Source: Acidimicrobiales bacterium (GTDB lineage Bacteria > Actinomycetota > Acidimicrobiia > Acidimicrobiales > Poriferisodaliceae). From it: a DNA stretch of 43,662 bases. How positions within the stretch are numbered: position 1 is the first letter of the stretch; each line of letters starts with the position of its first letter. Below, in pieces: positions 8,271 through 16,750 of this stretch. The stretch covers positions 1,089 to 44,750 of the forward strand of contig JAHDHM010000001.1 of assembly GCA_020631315.1 (NCBI GenBank). The letters are read 5' to 3'. A program made the position numbers and the translations under genes. Below the pieces are notes generated by a model. The model worked only from the letters and a program-made list of their open reading frames with translations, did not search any database and was not told the DNA's origin.

Positions 8271-8276
8271 TAGGGT
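8271..8276 (+). promoter_or_regulatory. Possible -10 of the YpfJ-type gene
   Basis: TAGGGT at 8271-8276 would start transcription near 8283, giving a leader of about 27 nt before ATG 8310 with GAGG in it. Supported by the motif only. Confidence 0.35.
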
Positions 8277-8309
8277 CGTCGCCCGTCACCTGAGGATCGG
8301 ACCGGTTGC

Positions 8310-9746
8310 ATGAGGATTCGCCGCCAAGGAGAACAGCGTCGGGCGCTTGGACGCCGCGGCGAACGCATGAACGCGCCGAAGTCGCGCCCCGGCGGTGGTT
8401 CCAGCGGCGGTGGTCTGCTCGGAGGGCTCGGCGGAGGTGGGGGCAGCCGTCGTGGCGGCGGTGCCGGCATCCCCATGGGCAACCTCGGCAAGGGTGGCGG
8501 TGTGATGGGCATCGTCATCGCGCTGGTGGTCGCGTTCTTGGCCATGCGTGGCGGCGGTGGCACCGTCGGCCAGACCGGTAGCGGCACCGGCAACGACGTC
8601 GTCGGCGAACGCGTCGAGCTCGTTTCCGTCGAGGCGACGAACCGCGCGGCGCTGTCCACTGCGGAACGCAACGATCTCGATGCCTTCCTCGACGCGGCGG
8701 TCGACGACCTCGCCGTGTACTGGACCGAGGAGTATCCGCAGGTCTACGGCGGGCAGTTCCAGCCGTTGAACGCCGTGTTCCCCTTCGACCCGACCGGCGA
8801 CCAGCGGATCAGCTGTGGCCAGCCGCTCGACTCGCGGATCCTGAACAGCAATGCGATCTACTGCCCGGCCGAGGACTACATCACCTGGGACTCGAACTTC
8901 TTGATCCCGAACTTCTACGCCAACTTCGGCAAGTCGTCGGTGGGCGTGGTGTTGGCGCACGAGTACGGGCACGCCGTGCAGACCCGAGGGGGGTTCAACG
9001 GCGCGCCGATCATGCGCGACCTCCAGGCCGACTGCTTTGCCGGCGCATGGATCGGACGTTCGATCCGGGGCGAGGGTGGTGTCCAGATGGCGCCCCGCGA
9101 TCTGACCGGTGCGCTGTCGGGCTTCCTGCTGCTGCGCGACCCGCCGGGTGCGCCGACTGACGGGTTCTCGGCTCACGGCTCGGCCTTCGACCGGGTGAAC
9201 GCGTTCCAGTCGGGCTACGACGAAGGGCCCGAACGATGCCGCGACTTCGCGACCGACGGTGTCGAGATCGTGGATCTCAACATCGAGCGCGGCGACGTCA
9301 ACGGTGGCAACCTCGACTATCCGACGGCTCGCGATGCGGTCCTCGAGGACCTGACCGCCTTCTGGTCGGAGATCACTGGTTCCGCCGGCGTGCAGCTGTC
9401 GTGGGACGAAGCGCAGCTCGCCCAGTGGAACGCCGACATCGGCGACTTCGCGACTGGTTTCACCCTCGCCCGGCTGCATGGCGAGGTCGTGCTCGACGAG
9501 CTCGGCATCGTCGACGCGGACGGTTCGATCGCGGTGTGTCTGGCCGGTGTGTGGGCCGGCGACGTGGCGTACACGTCGACCCGTCCGCTCGAGCTGACCG
9601 GCGGCGACCTCGACGAGGCCATCGCGACGATGTTGGACGATCCCGAAGCCGGCGACGTGTCCGCGTTCGAACGCGTCACCAGCTTCAAGACCGGGTTCTT
9701 CGACGGCGGCTCCGGAACGGTTGCGTCCGTCGAGATCTGTCGCTGA
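8310..9746 (+). CDS. ypfJ: YpfJ-type neutral zinc metallopeptidase, membrane-anchored
   Basis: The family is annotated as putative neutral zinc metallopeptidases (E. coli YpfJ); the substrate is unknown. The zinc motif HEYGH is at 217-221, followed downstream by LQADCFAGAWIG, whose Asp is the likely third-ligand region in this family. The N-terminus MRIRRQGEQR, then a Gly/Ser/Arg-rich stretch (30-65) and one membrane helix (about 67-83, GVMGIVIALVVAFLAM), match YpfJ organisation and support ATG 8310 over ATG 8367. The catalytic part would lie outside the membrane. At 478 aa it is much longer than YpfJ (about 290). The extra 200 residues after the peptidase core contain a second module (VLEDLTAFWSEITG onward) of unknown role. 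Confidence 0.85.
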   Translation: MRIRRQGEQRRALGRRGERMNAPKSRPGGGSSGGGLLGGLGGGGGSRRGGGAGIPMGNLGKGGGVMGIVIALVVAFLAMRGGGGTVGQTGSGTGNDVVGERVELVSVEATNRAALSTAERNDLDAFLDAAVDDLAVYWTEEYPQVYGGQFQPLNAVFPFDPTGDQRISCGQPLDSRILNSNAIYCPAEDYITWDSNFLIPNFYANFGKSSVGVVLAHEYGHAVQTRGGFNGAPIMRDLQADCFAGAWIGRSIRGEGGVQMAPRDLTGALSGFLLLRDPPGAPTDGFSAHGSAFDRVNAFQSGYDEGPERCRDFATDGVEIVDLNIERGDVNGGNLDYPTARDAVLEDLTAFWSEITGSAGVQLSWDEAQLAQWNADIGDFATGFTLARLHGEVVLDELGIVDADGSIAVCLAGVWAGDVAYTSTRPLELTGGDLDEAIATMLDDPEAGDVSAFERVTSFKTGFFDGGSGTVASVEICR

Positions 9747-9751
9747 TCGAC

Positions 9752-9775
9752 GCCGACTGGGTGAGATGAGTCGGC
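9752..9775. terminator. Small inverted repeat between convergent genes
   Basis: GCCGACT (9752-9758) and AGTCGGC (9769-9775) form a 7-bp stem with a 10-nt loop. The short gap between two convergent genes suggests a weak bidirectional terminator. No T tract. Confidence 0.4.
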
Positions 9776-9806
9776 TCAGCCGGGCCGATGCAGCAGCGTT
9801 GGCTCG

Positions 9807-11501
9807 TCAGTCGATGACGGGACCGGGATCGAAGCTCGTCGGCGGCTGGAGCAGCTCGACGTCGAGCGGATCGGCCATGCCGGCCATCTGCTGCGGCTCG
9901 ACCGGTGCCGCGGCAGGCGTCACGGTCTCACCCCAGAAGCCGTCGGTCGGGACGACCTGCGGAGCCATCGGAGCGGGCGCAGCCTGCGATGCGATGGCCG
10001 CATCGACCTGAGCCATCAACGCCGCGTCGTTGCCGTCATCGCCCTTGCGACCTCGGCGGCCCTTCTTCGATTCCTTCTTCGCCTTCTTGGCCTTGGGCTC
10101 CTTCGGCGCCTTGGCCTTGCGGCCTCGGCGACCCCGCTTGCCGGCGGCTTCGTCGAGGTCGGCGTCGGGAGCGAAGAGATGGACCGGATCGTCCGCCTGG
10201 AGCGCACCGTCGAGGCCGCTGGCAGTCAGGTCAGCGGGGGCACCCGGCGGGGGAGGCGGCACCATGCCCACCGGTGGGGCGAGCGGAGCCATTCCGGCGT
10301 TCGGCGCACCCATCGGAGGCGGCTGCATCGTCATCGTCGCCGCAGGGGCACCGATGGTCTCGGGCGCAGCGTTCGGCGGCGTGGGCAGCGCGGCGAGACG
10401 GTCCAGCTGGTGGGTGTCGATCTCGATGGCGACGTCGTCCTTGCGACCGCGCTTCTTTCTGCCTCGGCCACCTCCGCCGCCTGCGGGGAGGATGTCGTCG
10501 TCGGCGCGATTCCAGCCGGTGTCGAAACCTCCCGGCGCCGCTGCCGGCGCCAATGTCGGCGCCGGCGCAGGGGTGTTGATGGCCGCGGTGACGGAGCCGA
10601 GGAGATCCTGGGCGTCATCGTCGAAGGCCGGCGTCGGTGCGGCCTCTGGCACGTTCGTGTCGGCGAGCTGCTCGGCGAACGACGACAGCTCGTCGGTCGT
10701 CTCGTCCATCGACGGCGAGATCGGCGCGGCGTCGGCCGCTGGCTCATCGGCGGGGTCGTCGACCGTGAACAGGTCGTCCAACCACGCCTCCTCACCCGCA
10801 GGTGCTGCGTCATCGGTGGCGTCGGCCGCGAGTGCCGCTGCGATCTGCGTGGTGTCGGTGGGCTTGACCTCGTCGTCACCGGTGTCGAGTTCGAAGTCCT
10901 CGAAACCGACCATCGGCACGTCCTCGGACGGCGACTCGCCGCCGCTGCCGACGTCGTCGTACTCGCTCATCCAGTCGTCGCCGGCGTCGCCACCGTCGAC
11001 GACGCTGAGCCAGTCGTCGGAGGTTTCGGCGGTCGTGTTCGAGTCGGTCGATGTCTGGTCGACGCTGCTCGGAAGGTCCTCGATCGACGGATCGCCACCG
11101 CCTGCGCTGTCATCGAGGTCGGACGAGCCGAGATCGTCGGAGATACCGTCGATCATCGCCCACGGATCGTCGTCGGACGCGACCGAGAGGTCGTCGACGC
11201 TGCCGACGTCGTCGACGTCATCGAGTGCCGGCTCGGCGAACGCGGCCAGCGGATCGTCGTCGACGCCGGGCGACGTGTCGTCCGACTCGTACGAACCGTC
11301 ATCGAGGTCGTCGATCCAGTCGTCGAGGGCGTCGAGTGCCGACGGCTCGTCGTGGGCGGGTTCGTCAGCCGTCTCCGAGGCAGGATCGACGGACTCGGCG
11401 AGCGCGTCGATCGAGTCCTGGACATCGTCCAGATCGGGCTGTGTTGGGCGATCGTCGGGATCGCCATAGACGTTCCCGAGCACGTTCTTCAGACCAGACA
11501 T
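9807..11501 (-). CDS. Large disordered acidic/basic protein of unknown function, 564 aa
   Basis: I do not recognise a family. Residues 1-30 (MSGLKNVLGNVYGD) are the only part that looks folded. Residues about 20-330 are extremely rich in Asp, Ser, Glu and Ala with recurring Asp-Asp-Trp and Asp-Asp-Leu blocks (DDWIDDLDD, DDWLSVVD, DDWMSEYDD, EEAWLDDLF). A basic island GRKKRGRKDD lies in the middle. Then come a Pro/Met/Ala-rich stretch, a second Lys/Arg island (KAKKAKKESKKGRRGRKG, about 465-485), and a Pro/Ala tail. The start is taken at ATG 11501 although no clear ribosome-binding site is visible. It is divergent from the MFS gene. The repeated Trp-in-acid motifs look like linear docking motifs on a scaffold or membrane-organising protein; that is inference. 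Confidence 0.72.
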   Translation of the reverse strand: MSGLKNVLGNVYGDPDDRPTQPDLDDVQDSIDALAESVDPASETADEPAHDEPSALDALDDWIDDLDDGSYESDDTSPGVDDDPLAAFAEPALDDVDDVGSVDDLSVASDDDPWAMIDGISDDLGSSDLDDSAGGGDPSIEDLPSSVDQTSTDSNTTAETSDDWLSVVDGGDAGDDWMSEYDDVGSGGESPSEDVPMVGFEDFELDTGDDEVKPTDTTQIAAALAADATDDAAPAGEEAWLDDLFTVDDPADEPAADAAPISPSMDETTDELSSFAEQLADTNVPEAAPTPAFDDDAQDLLGSVTAAINTPAPAPTLAPAAAPGGFDTGWNRADDDILPAGGGGGRGRKKRGRKDDVAIEIDTHQLDRLAALPTPPNAAPETIGAPAATMTMQPPPMGAPNAGMAPLAPPVGMVPPPPPGAPADLTASGLDGALQADDPVHLFAPDADLDEAAGKRGRRGRKAKAPKEPKAKKAKKESKKGRRGRKGDDGNDAALMAQVDAAIASQAAPAPMAPQVVPTDGFWGETVTPAAAPVEPQQMAGMADPLDVELLQPPTSFDPGPVID

Positions 11502-11588
11502 CAGTCGGTTCGTCGGCGCGTCGTGCGTGACCTTTAGGGATCCGTGGATCCGTGTTGCACGTGCGATGCCGCACCGAGTGGCGACTCC

Positions 11589-11602
11589 TAGAGTGTGGGT
11601 CG
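11589..11602 (+). promoter_or_regulatory. -10 element of leaderless MFS gene
   Basis: TAGAGT (11589-11594) is followed by 7 nt and GTG at 11602. There is no ribosome-binding site in between, so the transcript probably begins at the start codon. Confidence 0.55.
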
Positions 11603-13011
11603 TGACCGACGTGGCCGGACCAGCGCCCAGGCGCCGACGATCGGCGACCGGTGCCGAGGCCTTCGTCGTCACCCCGTTCATGCGTCTCGCGCGTACCCAC
11701 ATCGCCAGCGTCGTCGGCGACACGCTGGTCACGCTGTCGTTGGCAGGTTCGCTGTTCTTCTCGGTCGAACCCGATGCGGCCCGCAGCAAGGTGGCCTTGT
11801 ATCTGGCCCTCACGGTTGCGCCGTTTGCGCTCGTCGGGCCACTGATCGGTCCGGCCATCGACCGGGCTCGCGGCGGACGGCGCATGATGATGTTCGTGTC
11901 GGCGGCGCTTCGTTCGGTGATGGCGCTGCTGATGATGTTCCACCTGGACTCGCTGTGGCTCTATCCCGAGGCGTTCACCGTGTTGGTGGCTGGGAAGACG
12001 TACCACGTGTCGAAAAGCGCGATCGTGCCCACGCTGGTTCGTCGCGACGTCGAACTCGTCGAAGCGAACTCGAAGCTGGTACTGCTGGGCGGCATCGCCG
12101 GCGCTGTGGTGTTCCTCCCCGGCGCCGGGCTGCGGTGGATCGACGACTCGCTGCCGCTGTTCGTCGCTGCCGTGGTGTTCGCCGGCGCCGCCATGCTGTC
12201 GCTGCGTCTGCCCTCGACCGCCGTCAGCGAACGACCGCCGGACGCCCGAGAGCGTGCCGAGCTTCGTTCGTCGGGCATCGTGTTGGCCGCCTCGGCGATG
12301 GCGCTGCTGCGGGCGATGGTCGGCTTCCTCACGTTCCTGTTGGTCTTCTGGCTGCGAGAGAACGATGCGGAACTGGTCTGGTTCGGCCTGATCGGTCTCG
12401 CCGCCGTCTGCGGCAGTCTCGGTGGTGCCTTCTCTGCTCCGTTCGTTCGACGCGTCCTGCGCGAAGAGATGATCATCGCCACAGGACTCATCGCCTCGTC
12501 GACCATCGCCTTCATCGCCGCATCGTCGCCGAGCCGCGCGTTGGCGATGATCGTCGCACTCGTCGTGGGGTCGTCGACAGCCCTCGGGAAGCTGTCGTTC
12601 GACGCCATCGTCCAGCGCGACGCACCCGATGCGAATCAGGGAAGTTCCTTCGCCCGGTTCGAGACCCGATTCCAGCTCGCGTGGGTGGCCGCGGCGCTCA
12701 TTCCCGTCGTCGGATCGACCCTGCTCCCCATCCGGGTCGGATTCCTCATCCTCGCCGTGGGAGCGGCGCTGGGCGCGTTCTTCTACCTCGGCGGTCTCCG
12801 AGCCGTCGCACGCGGTGCGGACACCCCTGGCGACAAGCTCAAGCGTCGGGTGGCGTCCGACGTTCGTGGGGTCGCGGCGCGCGTCCGTTCAGCGCGTCAG
12901 GCCCGGTCGGTGGTCGCCGACGAAGCGAGCTCCGAAACGCCTGCGAGCGACACAGCGGCGGCCGGCCCGACCGTCGACGGCGAGTCGTCCGAGAGCGATC
13001 AGGACCACTGA
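11602..13011 (+). CDS. MFS-type membrane transporter
   Basis: Predicted major facilitator superfamily carrier, 469 aa. About 10-12 membrane segments are seen, for example near LVTLSLAGSLFFSV, YLALTVAPFALVGPLIGPAIDRARGGRR (the loop 2-3 signature with basic residues), MMMFVSAALRSVMALLMMF, and paired helices in the C-terminal half. The first ~30 residues are polar and Arg-rich, and the last ~70 (from RGADTPGDKLKRRV) form a hydrophilic cytoplasmic tail rich in Ser/Glu/Ala. GTG 11602 is preferred over the longer frame because of the leaderless promoter. The substrate cannot be told; it resembles MFS proteins annotated as drug or enterobactin exporters. Confidence 0.8.
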   Translation: MTDVAGPAPRRRRSATGAEAFVVTPFMRLARTHIASVVGDTLVTLSLAGSLFFSVEPDAARSKVALYLALTVAPFALVGPLIGPAIDRARGGRRMMMFVSAALRSVMALLMMFHLDSLWLYPEAFTVLVAGKTYHVSKSAIVPTLVRRDVELVEANSKLVLLGGIAGAVVFLPGAGLRWIDDSLPLFVAAVVFAGAAMLSLRLPSTAVSERPPDARERAELRSSGIVLAASAMALLRAMVGFLTFLLVFWLRENDAELVWFGLIGLAAVCGSLGGAFSAPFVRRVLREEMIIATGLIASSTIAFIAASSPSRALAMIVALVVGSSTALGKLSFDAIVQRDAPDANQGSSFARFETRFQLAWVAAALIPVVGSTLLPIRVGFLILAVGAALGAFFYLGGLRAVARGADTPGDKLKRRVASDVRGVAARVRSARQARSVVADEASSETPASDTAAAGPTVDGESSESDQDH

Positions 13012-13012
13012 C

Positions 13013-13034
13013 GCGCCGTCACTCTTCACGGCGC
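13013..13034. terminator. Hairpin between convergent genes
   Basis: GCGCCGT (13013-13019) and ACGGCGC (13028-13034) are a perfect 7-bp inverted repeat around an 8-nt loop, located just after the MFS stop and before the stop of the convergent Zincin_2 gene. Probable bidirectional terminator without a T tract. Confidence 0.5.
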
Positions 13035-13056
13035 CGAATCACCCGGCGGGGGTTCG

Positions 13057-14277
13057 TCAGTCGAGGTCCGGCAGGTCGATGCGGGCCAACCACAGACCCG
13101 GAGCGTCGACCTCGTTCGGCGTCGGCAGATGCTCTGGCTTCGACCACAAGTCGGCGAGCCGTTCCGTGCCGCCGCGTTCGACGACGCCGTCGACGAACGA
13201 ACGGCCGCGTTCCACCAACTCACGGCGGAGATCGAGACCCAGCATGCGTTCGACGAAGCGGTCCTGGGGTCCTGCGGTCACGCGACGGCGACGCATGGCC
13301 TCCGCGATCTGTCCGTGGCCGCCGATCAGCTGACCGCCGATGGCGTCGAGATGGTGATCGACCCATCCCACGAGCACGGCGACGAGGGATTCGAGACGCG
13401 GGAGCATCGCTTCCTGCGTCGGGGTGCGCATTGCGCCGAGGAGGACCTCGGGATCGCCGAACATGCGCTGCAGCTGCGCCTGCATGTCGCCGAGGTCGGC
13501 GGTCGGCTCGAGCGAACCGAGCCGCTGCTCGAGTGCATTGCCGTCGGCTTGCTGGAAACCGTTGGCGTACTGGCCGAGCAGGTCGGTGAGGACCTCGCGT
13601 ACGTGCGCCACGTTGAACACCGCATGGAACAGGAGCTCGTGGACGCACAGCCACAGCGCGACCTCGTCGCGGTCGATGCTCCACTCGTCGACGAAGTCGG
13701 CGACGTTCGGACCGACCACAGGAAGGTCCGTGGACCCGCCCCGTGGAATCGGGAGGTGGTGCGCCCCGAGGGCACGCGTGGACAGGTGACCGACCATGGA
13801 ACCGGCGCTCATGGCCATCATGGCGGGGGCGATCATCTTCATGACGCCGGCCAGAAGTGCCTCGGTCGGGTCGGTCGGGTTGTCGCCGGACGTCTCCTCC
13901 GCCAGACCGCCGGCCAGTCGTTCCAGCAGCGGCTTGTAGTCAGTGAGAGTGCGGACCGCCCACTCGGCTCGGGTGAGCGGCACGACGATCGGGACCCGTC
14001 CGTCGACCGTGAGGTCGAGCCCGGTGGCTGAGGCGACCTGGAGTTCAGCGATGCGAGACAGCTCGGCGAACTTCGCTCGCTGTGCCGGATCGACGTTGGG
14101 CTCTGACGTGCCCCCGTTGGCGAGGCCGATCGCGAACTGGCGAGCAGCCTCCCAGTTGACGGGGCCGTCGCCCGGCGAAGCGAAGCCGGCACCGCCGCCG
14201 AACAGCTTGCCGAGGTCCCCGAAGAAGGGGAGTCCCGAGAACGGGTCGTTCGGATCGCTTGAACCGCTGTCGCTCAC
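13057..14277 (-). CDS. Zincin_2/DUF2342-type protein with degenerate zinc motif
   Basis: 406 aa, recognised from the actinobacterial DUF2342 ('zinc-dependent metalloprotease', F420-biosynthesis-associated) layout. It has a Gly/Phe-rich N-terminus (GLPFFGDLGKLFGGG), then a helical domain beginning VNWEAARQFA, PIVVPLTRAEWAVRTL, the GSMVGHLSTRALGAHHLP segment, and the core helix ALWLCVHELLFHAVFNV. The expected HExxH is H213-E214-L-L-F217-H218: the second zinc His is Phe and the next His is kept. Either zinc binding uses H218 or the protein is a non-catalytic relative. ATG at 14277 is the first codon before the divergent epimerase gene. Function unknown. Confidence 0.8.
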   Translation of the reverse strand: MSDSGSSDPNDPFSGLPFFGDLGKLFGGGAGFASPGDGPVNWEAARQFAIGLANGGTSEPNVDPAQRAKFAELSRIAELQVASATGLDLTVDGRVPIVVPLTRAEWAVRTLTDYKPLLERLAGGLAEETSGDNPTDPTEALLAGVMKMIAPAMMAMSAGSMVGHLSTRALGAHHLPIPRGGSTDLPVVGPNVADFVDEWSIDRDEVALWLCVHELLFHAVFNVAHVREVLTDLLGQYANGFQQADGNALEQRLGSLEPTADLGDMQAQLQRMFGDPEVLLGAMRTPTQEAMLPRLESLVAVLVGWVDHHLDAIGGQLIGGHGQIAEAMRRRRVTAGPQDRFVERMLGLDLRRELVERGRSFVDGVVERGGTERLADLWSKPEHLPTPNEVDAPGLWLARIDLPDLD

Positions 14278-14303
14278 GAGGGCATCGTAGGACCGTGGAG
14301 ACG

Positions 14304-15368
14304 ATGGTCCACCGCGACGACGCGATGCTGCCCTCCTTCGGAGGGAGGAACCTGCTCGTCACCGGCGCGGGCGGCCAGCTGGGCCGATTGGTGCTGCGTC
14401 GCCTCGCCGCATGCCCCGACATCGGTTCGATCGTCGCCGTCGACAGAGAACTCGTGCCCGTCCCAACCGGGGCGACGTCCCTGCGTTTCGACGTCGGCGA
14501 GGACACCGAGGCCCTCGCCGCCGCAGCGACCGATGCCGACATCGTGATCCATCTGGCGTGGATCCAGCCGACCGCTGACACCGACGACCCGAACCGAACG
14601 ATTCTCGATCAGGTGCTGCGGGCCTGTGAGGTCGGCGAGGTCCGGCACCTGGTCGTGATCTCGTCGGCGACCGTCTACGGAGCCTGGCCGCACGCGCCGC
14701 TCCCCATCTCCGAGGTCGAGGTCCTGCGGCCGAATCCGGGCTTTCGCTACGCGGAGGTCAAGGCCGAACTGGAACGGCGCATCGTGCAATGGCGACGTGA
14801 AGGCCCGGCCAGCGTGACGGTTCTGCGACCCGCTCCGGCGGTCGCCGACGGCCAGATGAGCTGGCTCGGACAGTCCCTGATGGACGCGGTGGCCCTTCGC
14901 GCCGGCATCGACGATCCACCGGTGCAGTTCCTGCACGTGGACGACCTCGCCTCGGCGGTCGTCGTCGCTGCGGCACAGCAGCTCGACGGCCCGTACAACG
15001 TGGCACCTGACGGCTGGCTCGCCGGAGCCGACATGCGGGCGCTGCTGGGGCCACGGCCACGTGTTCGGTTGCCCGTCGCGGTGGCAGAACGCGTCGAGGA
15101 CTGGCTGGCGTCGACGCCGAGCTCTCCCAGACCGGCAGGACTGTTGCCCTACACGATGCACTCGTGGGTGGTGGCCAACGACCGTCTTCGCAGTGTCGGA
15201 TGGGTTCCCGGTTCGCAGAACGACGAGGCCTTCGTGGAGGCGGACCAGGCTCCGCCGTGGGTCGCGCTCAACGCGAGGCAACGCCAGTACCTCTCGCTGG
15301 GCGCTCTGGCTGCGGTGATCGTCGGGATCGTCGCGGTGATCGTCGCCCTGATCGCCCGACGGCGCTGA
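14304..15368 (+). CDS. NAD-dependent epimerase/dehydratase with C-terminal membrane anchor
   Basis: Extended SDR fold, 354 aa. The nucleotide-binding motif TGAGGQLG occurs about 20 residues in, an acidic VAVDRE strand end and a LRFDVGEDTE loop follow, and there is a SSATVYG catalytic Ser/Thr strand. The usual YxxxK is present as YAEVK (FRYAEVKAELERR). The substrate part includes VLRPAPAVADGQMSW and FLHVDDLASAVV. The last 30 residues form a single membrane helix (SLGALAAVIVGIVAVIVALI) followed by RRR, so the enzyme is probably held on the inner face of the membrane. ATG 14304 is chosen; GTG 14295 is possible. It is divergent from the Zincin_2 gene and convergent with degP (1-nt gap). Substrate unknown, plausibly a nucleotide sugar. 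Confidence 0.83.
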   Translation: MVHRDDAMLPSFGGRNLLVTGAGGQLGRLVLRRLAACPDIGSIVAVDRELVPVPTGATSLRFDVGEDTEALAAAATDADIVIHLAWIQPTADTDDPNRTILDQVLRACEVGEVRHLVVISSATVYGAWPHAPLPISEVEVLRPNPGFRYAEVKAELERRIVQWRREGPASVTVLRPAPAVADGQMSWLGQSLMDAVALRAGIDDPPVQFLHVDDLASAVVVAAAQQLDGPYNVAPDGWLAGADMRALLGPRPRVRLPVAVAERVEDWLASTPSSPRPAGLLPYTMHSWVVANDRLRSVGWVPGSQNDEAFVEADQAPPWVALNARQRQYLSLGALAAVIVGIVAVIVALIARRR

Positions 15369-15369
15369 G

Positions 15370-16662
15370 TCAGGGTCTGGCGTCGAGCACGACGTCCAGC
15401 AGGAGCTGATCGTCGCCGCGCCGGACGGTCAGTTGGAACGCCTCGCCGGGTTCGGCCCTGCGGACCTGGACGACGAGTGAGCTCATCGATGTCGCCGGCT
15501 CGCCGTCGAGTGCGATGACGATGTCGCCGACCTCGAGACCAGCGGCGTCGGCCGGCGTACCTTCGCCGACGCTGGTGATCAGCGCACCGCCGGCCACCCC
15601 GAGAGCGTCGGCCTCGTTGGAGGTGAGATCGTCACCGGAGACACCGAGGAATCCGTGTTGCACGACGCCGGTGGTCATCAGGTCGACGGCGACGTCGTAG
15701 GCGATCTCGATCGGTGTGGCGAAGCCGAGGCCCTCGGCGCCGACGTCGCTCACGGCCACGACGGTCGTGATGCCGATCAGCGCGCCGTTGCGGTCGAGCA
15801 GCGCACCTCCGGATGAGCCAGGACTGATCGGCGCGTCCGTCTGCACGAGGTCGTAGAGCCGGATGCCCTGGGGAAGGTCGAGCGTGCGGCCGACCGCCGA
15901 GATCACGCCGACCGTCACCGTCGGGCCGCCGTCGAGTCGCAGTGGCGAGCCGATCGCGACCGCGGGCTCGCCGACGCGCAGCTGCTCGGTCGACCCGATC
16001 ATCGCCGGGTACAGCTCGCCTGGCTCCGTGGTGACCCGGACGACGGCGACGTCGGTCAGCGGGTCGCCGCCGACGAGCTCGGCGGGGTAGCGACGGCCAT
16101 CTGCGGTGATGACGTCGACGTAGGTGCCGCCGGCGATCACGTGGTCGTTCGTGATGACGTGGCCGTCGTCGCGGATGATGACGCCCGAACCGGAGCCGAT
16201 CACCCCGCCGATGCTGTTGCGCACCTCGATGGTCACGATGGACGGCTTCGAGGCATCGGCGATCTGGGCCACGTCGAGGCCGGAGGCCGACTGGCTGGCG
16301 AACCTGGTGACCGGTTGAGCGAGCTGTCGTTCGACCACGCGTTCGGTGATCGTGTTCCCGGACGGCCCGAGGAGGAGCATCGCTCCGATCGCGAGCGATG
16401 CGCCCGCCACGCCTGCGGCGACGGCGACCCCCGCCAGTAGACGCCGGTCGAGACGCTCGTGGCGCTGCACGGGTCCCGAGCTGGTGCCGATGGCGCTCAG
16501 CTCCGACGGGTGACGCCAGATCCGATCGTCGAGCGGCAACGGGGCGGTGGGCTCGAGGTCGTCGTCGTACTCGTCACCGAGCTCCTGCCACCAGCCGAAC
16601 GGGCGCGACTCATCGCCGTCGGCATCGCCGAAGGGGTCGCTCTCGTCGCCGGGTCCTGACAC
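15370..16662 (-). CDS. degP: DegP/HtrA-type serine protease, membrane-anchored
   Basis: Trypsin-like protease with PDZ domain, acting outside the membrane on misfolded or signalling proteins. The 430 aa contain an acidic cytoplasmic N-terminus (1-70), one membrane helix (about 75-98), the protease domain with triad H174 (TNDHVI), D204 (LTDVAVV) and S284 (PGSSGGAL), and a C-terminal PDZ domain (about 335-425, starting near FLGVSGDDL). GTG at 16662 is chosen over the longer frame because TACAGT on the minus strand (16676-16671) lies 8 nt upstream, the leaderless pattern. The first ~37 codons of the longer frame overlap the divergent promoter region. This is the actinobacterial PepD/HtrA layout. 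Confidence 0.92.
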   Translation of the reverse strand: MSGPGDESDPFGDADGDESRPFGWWQELGDEYDDDLEPTAPLPLDDRIWRHPSELSAIGTSSGPVQRHERLDRRLLAGVAVAAGVAGASLAIGAMLLLGPSGNTITERVVERQLAQPVTRFASQSASGLDVAQIADASKPSIVTIEVRNSIGGVIGSGSGVIIRDDGHVITNDHVIAGGTYVDVITADGRRYPAELVGGDPLTDVAVVRVTTEPGELYPAMIGSTEQLRVGEPAVAIGSPLRLDGGPTVTVGVISAVGRTLDLPQGIRLYDLVQTDAPISPGSSGGALLDRNGALIGITTVVAVSDVGAEGLGFATPIEIAYDVAVDLMTTGVVQHGFLGVSGDDLTSNEADALGVAGGALITSVGEGTPADAAGLEVGDIVIALDGEPATSMSSLVVQVRRAEPGEAFQLTVRRGDDQLLLDVVLDARP

Positions 16663-16670
16663 GAACGCCG

Positions 16671-16676
16671 ACTGTA
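16671..16676 (-). promoter_or_regulatory. -10 element of leaderless degP
   Basis: TACAGT read on the minus strand, followed by 8 nt and GTG at 16662. No ribosome-binding site lies between. Confidence 0.55.
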
Positions 16677-16736
16677 GCGAGGACCTCCGTTCAGGTGACC
16701 GCGCGCGGTCGGTGTCGCACAGAAGGAGTCTGCGCC

Positions 16737-16742
16737 TACGAT
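16737..16742 (+). promoter_or_regulatory. -10 element of moaE, divergent from degP
   Basis: TACGAT (16737-16742) is followed by 8 nt and GTG at 16751, again with no ribosome-binding site. Together with the degP element it forms a compact divergent promoter pair about 60 nt apart. Confidence 0.5.
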
Positions 16743-16750
16743 GCTGCGCT

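Noticed and set aside
10030..11537. Long plus-strand frames across the disordered-protein gene
   Set aside because: Their composition (Ser/Ala or Arg/Val runs) mirrors the Asp-rich repeats on the minus strand, and there is no promoter or ribosome-binding site.
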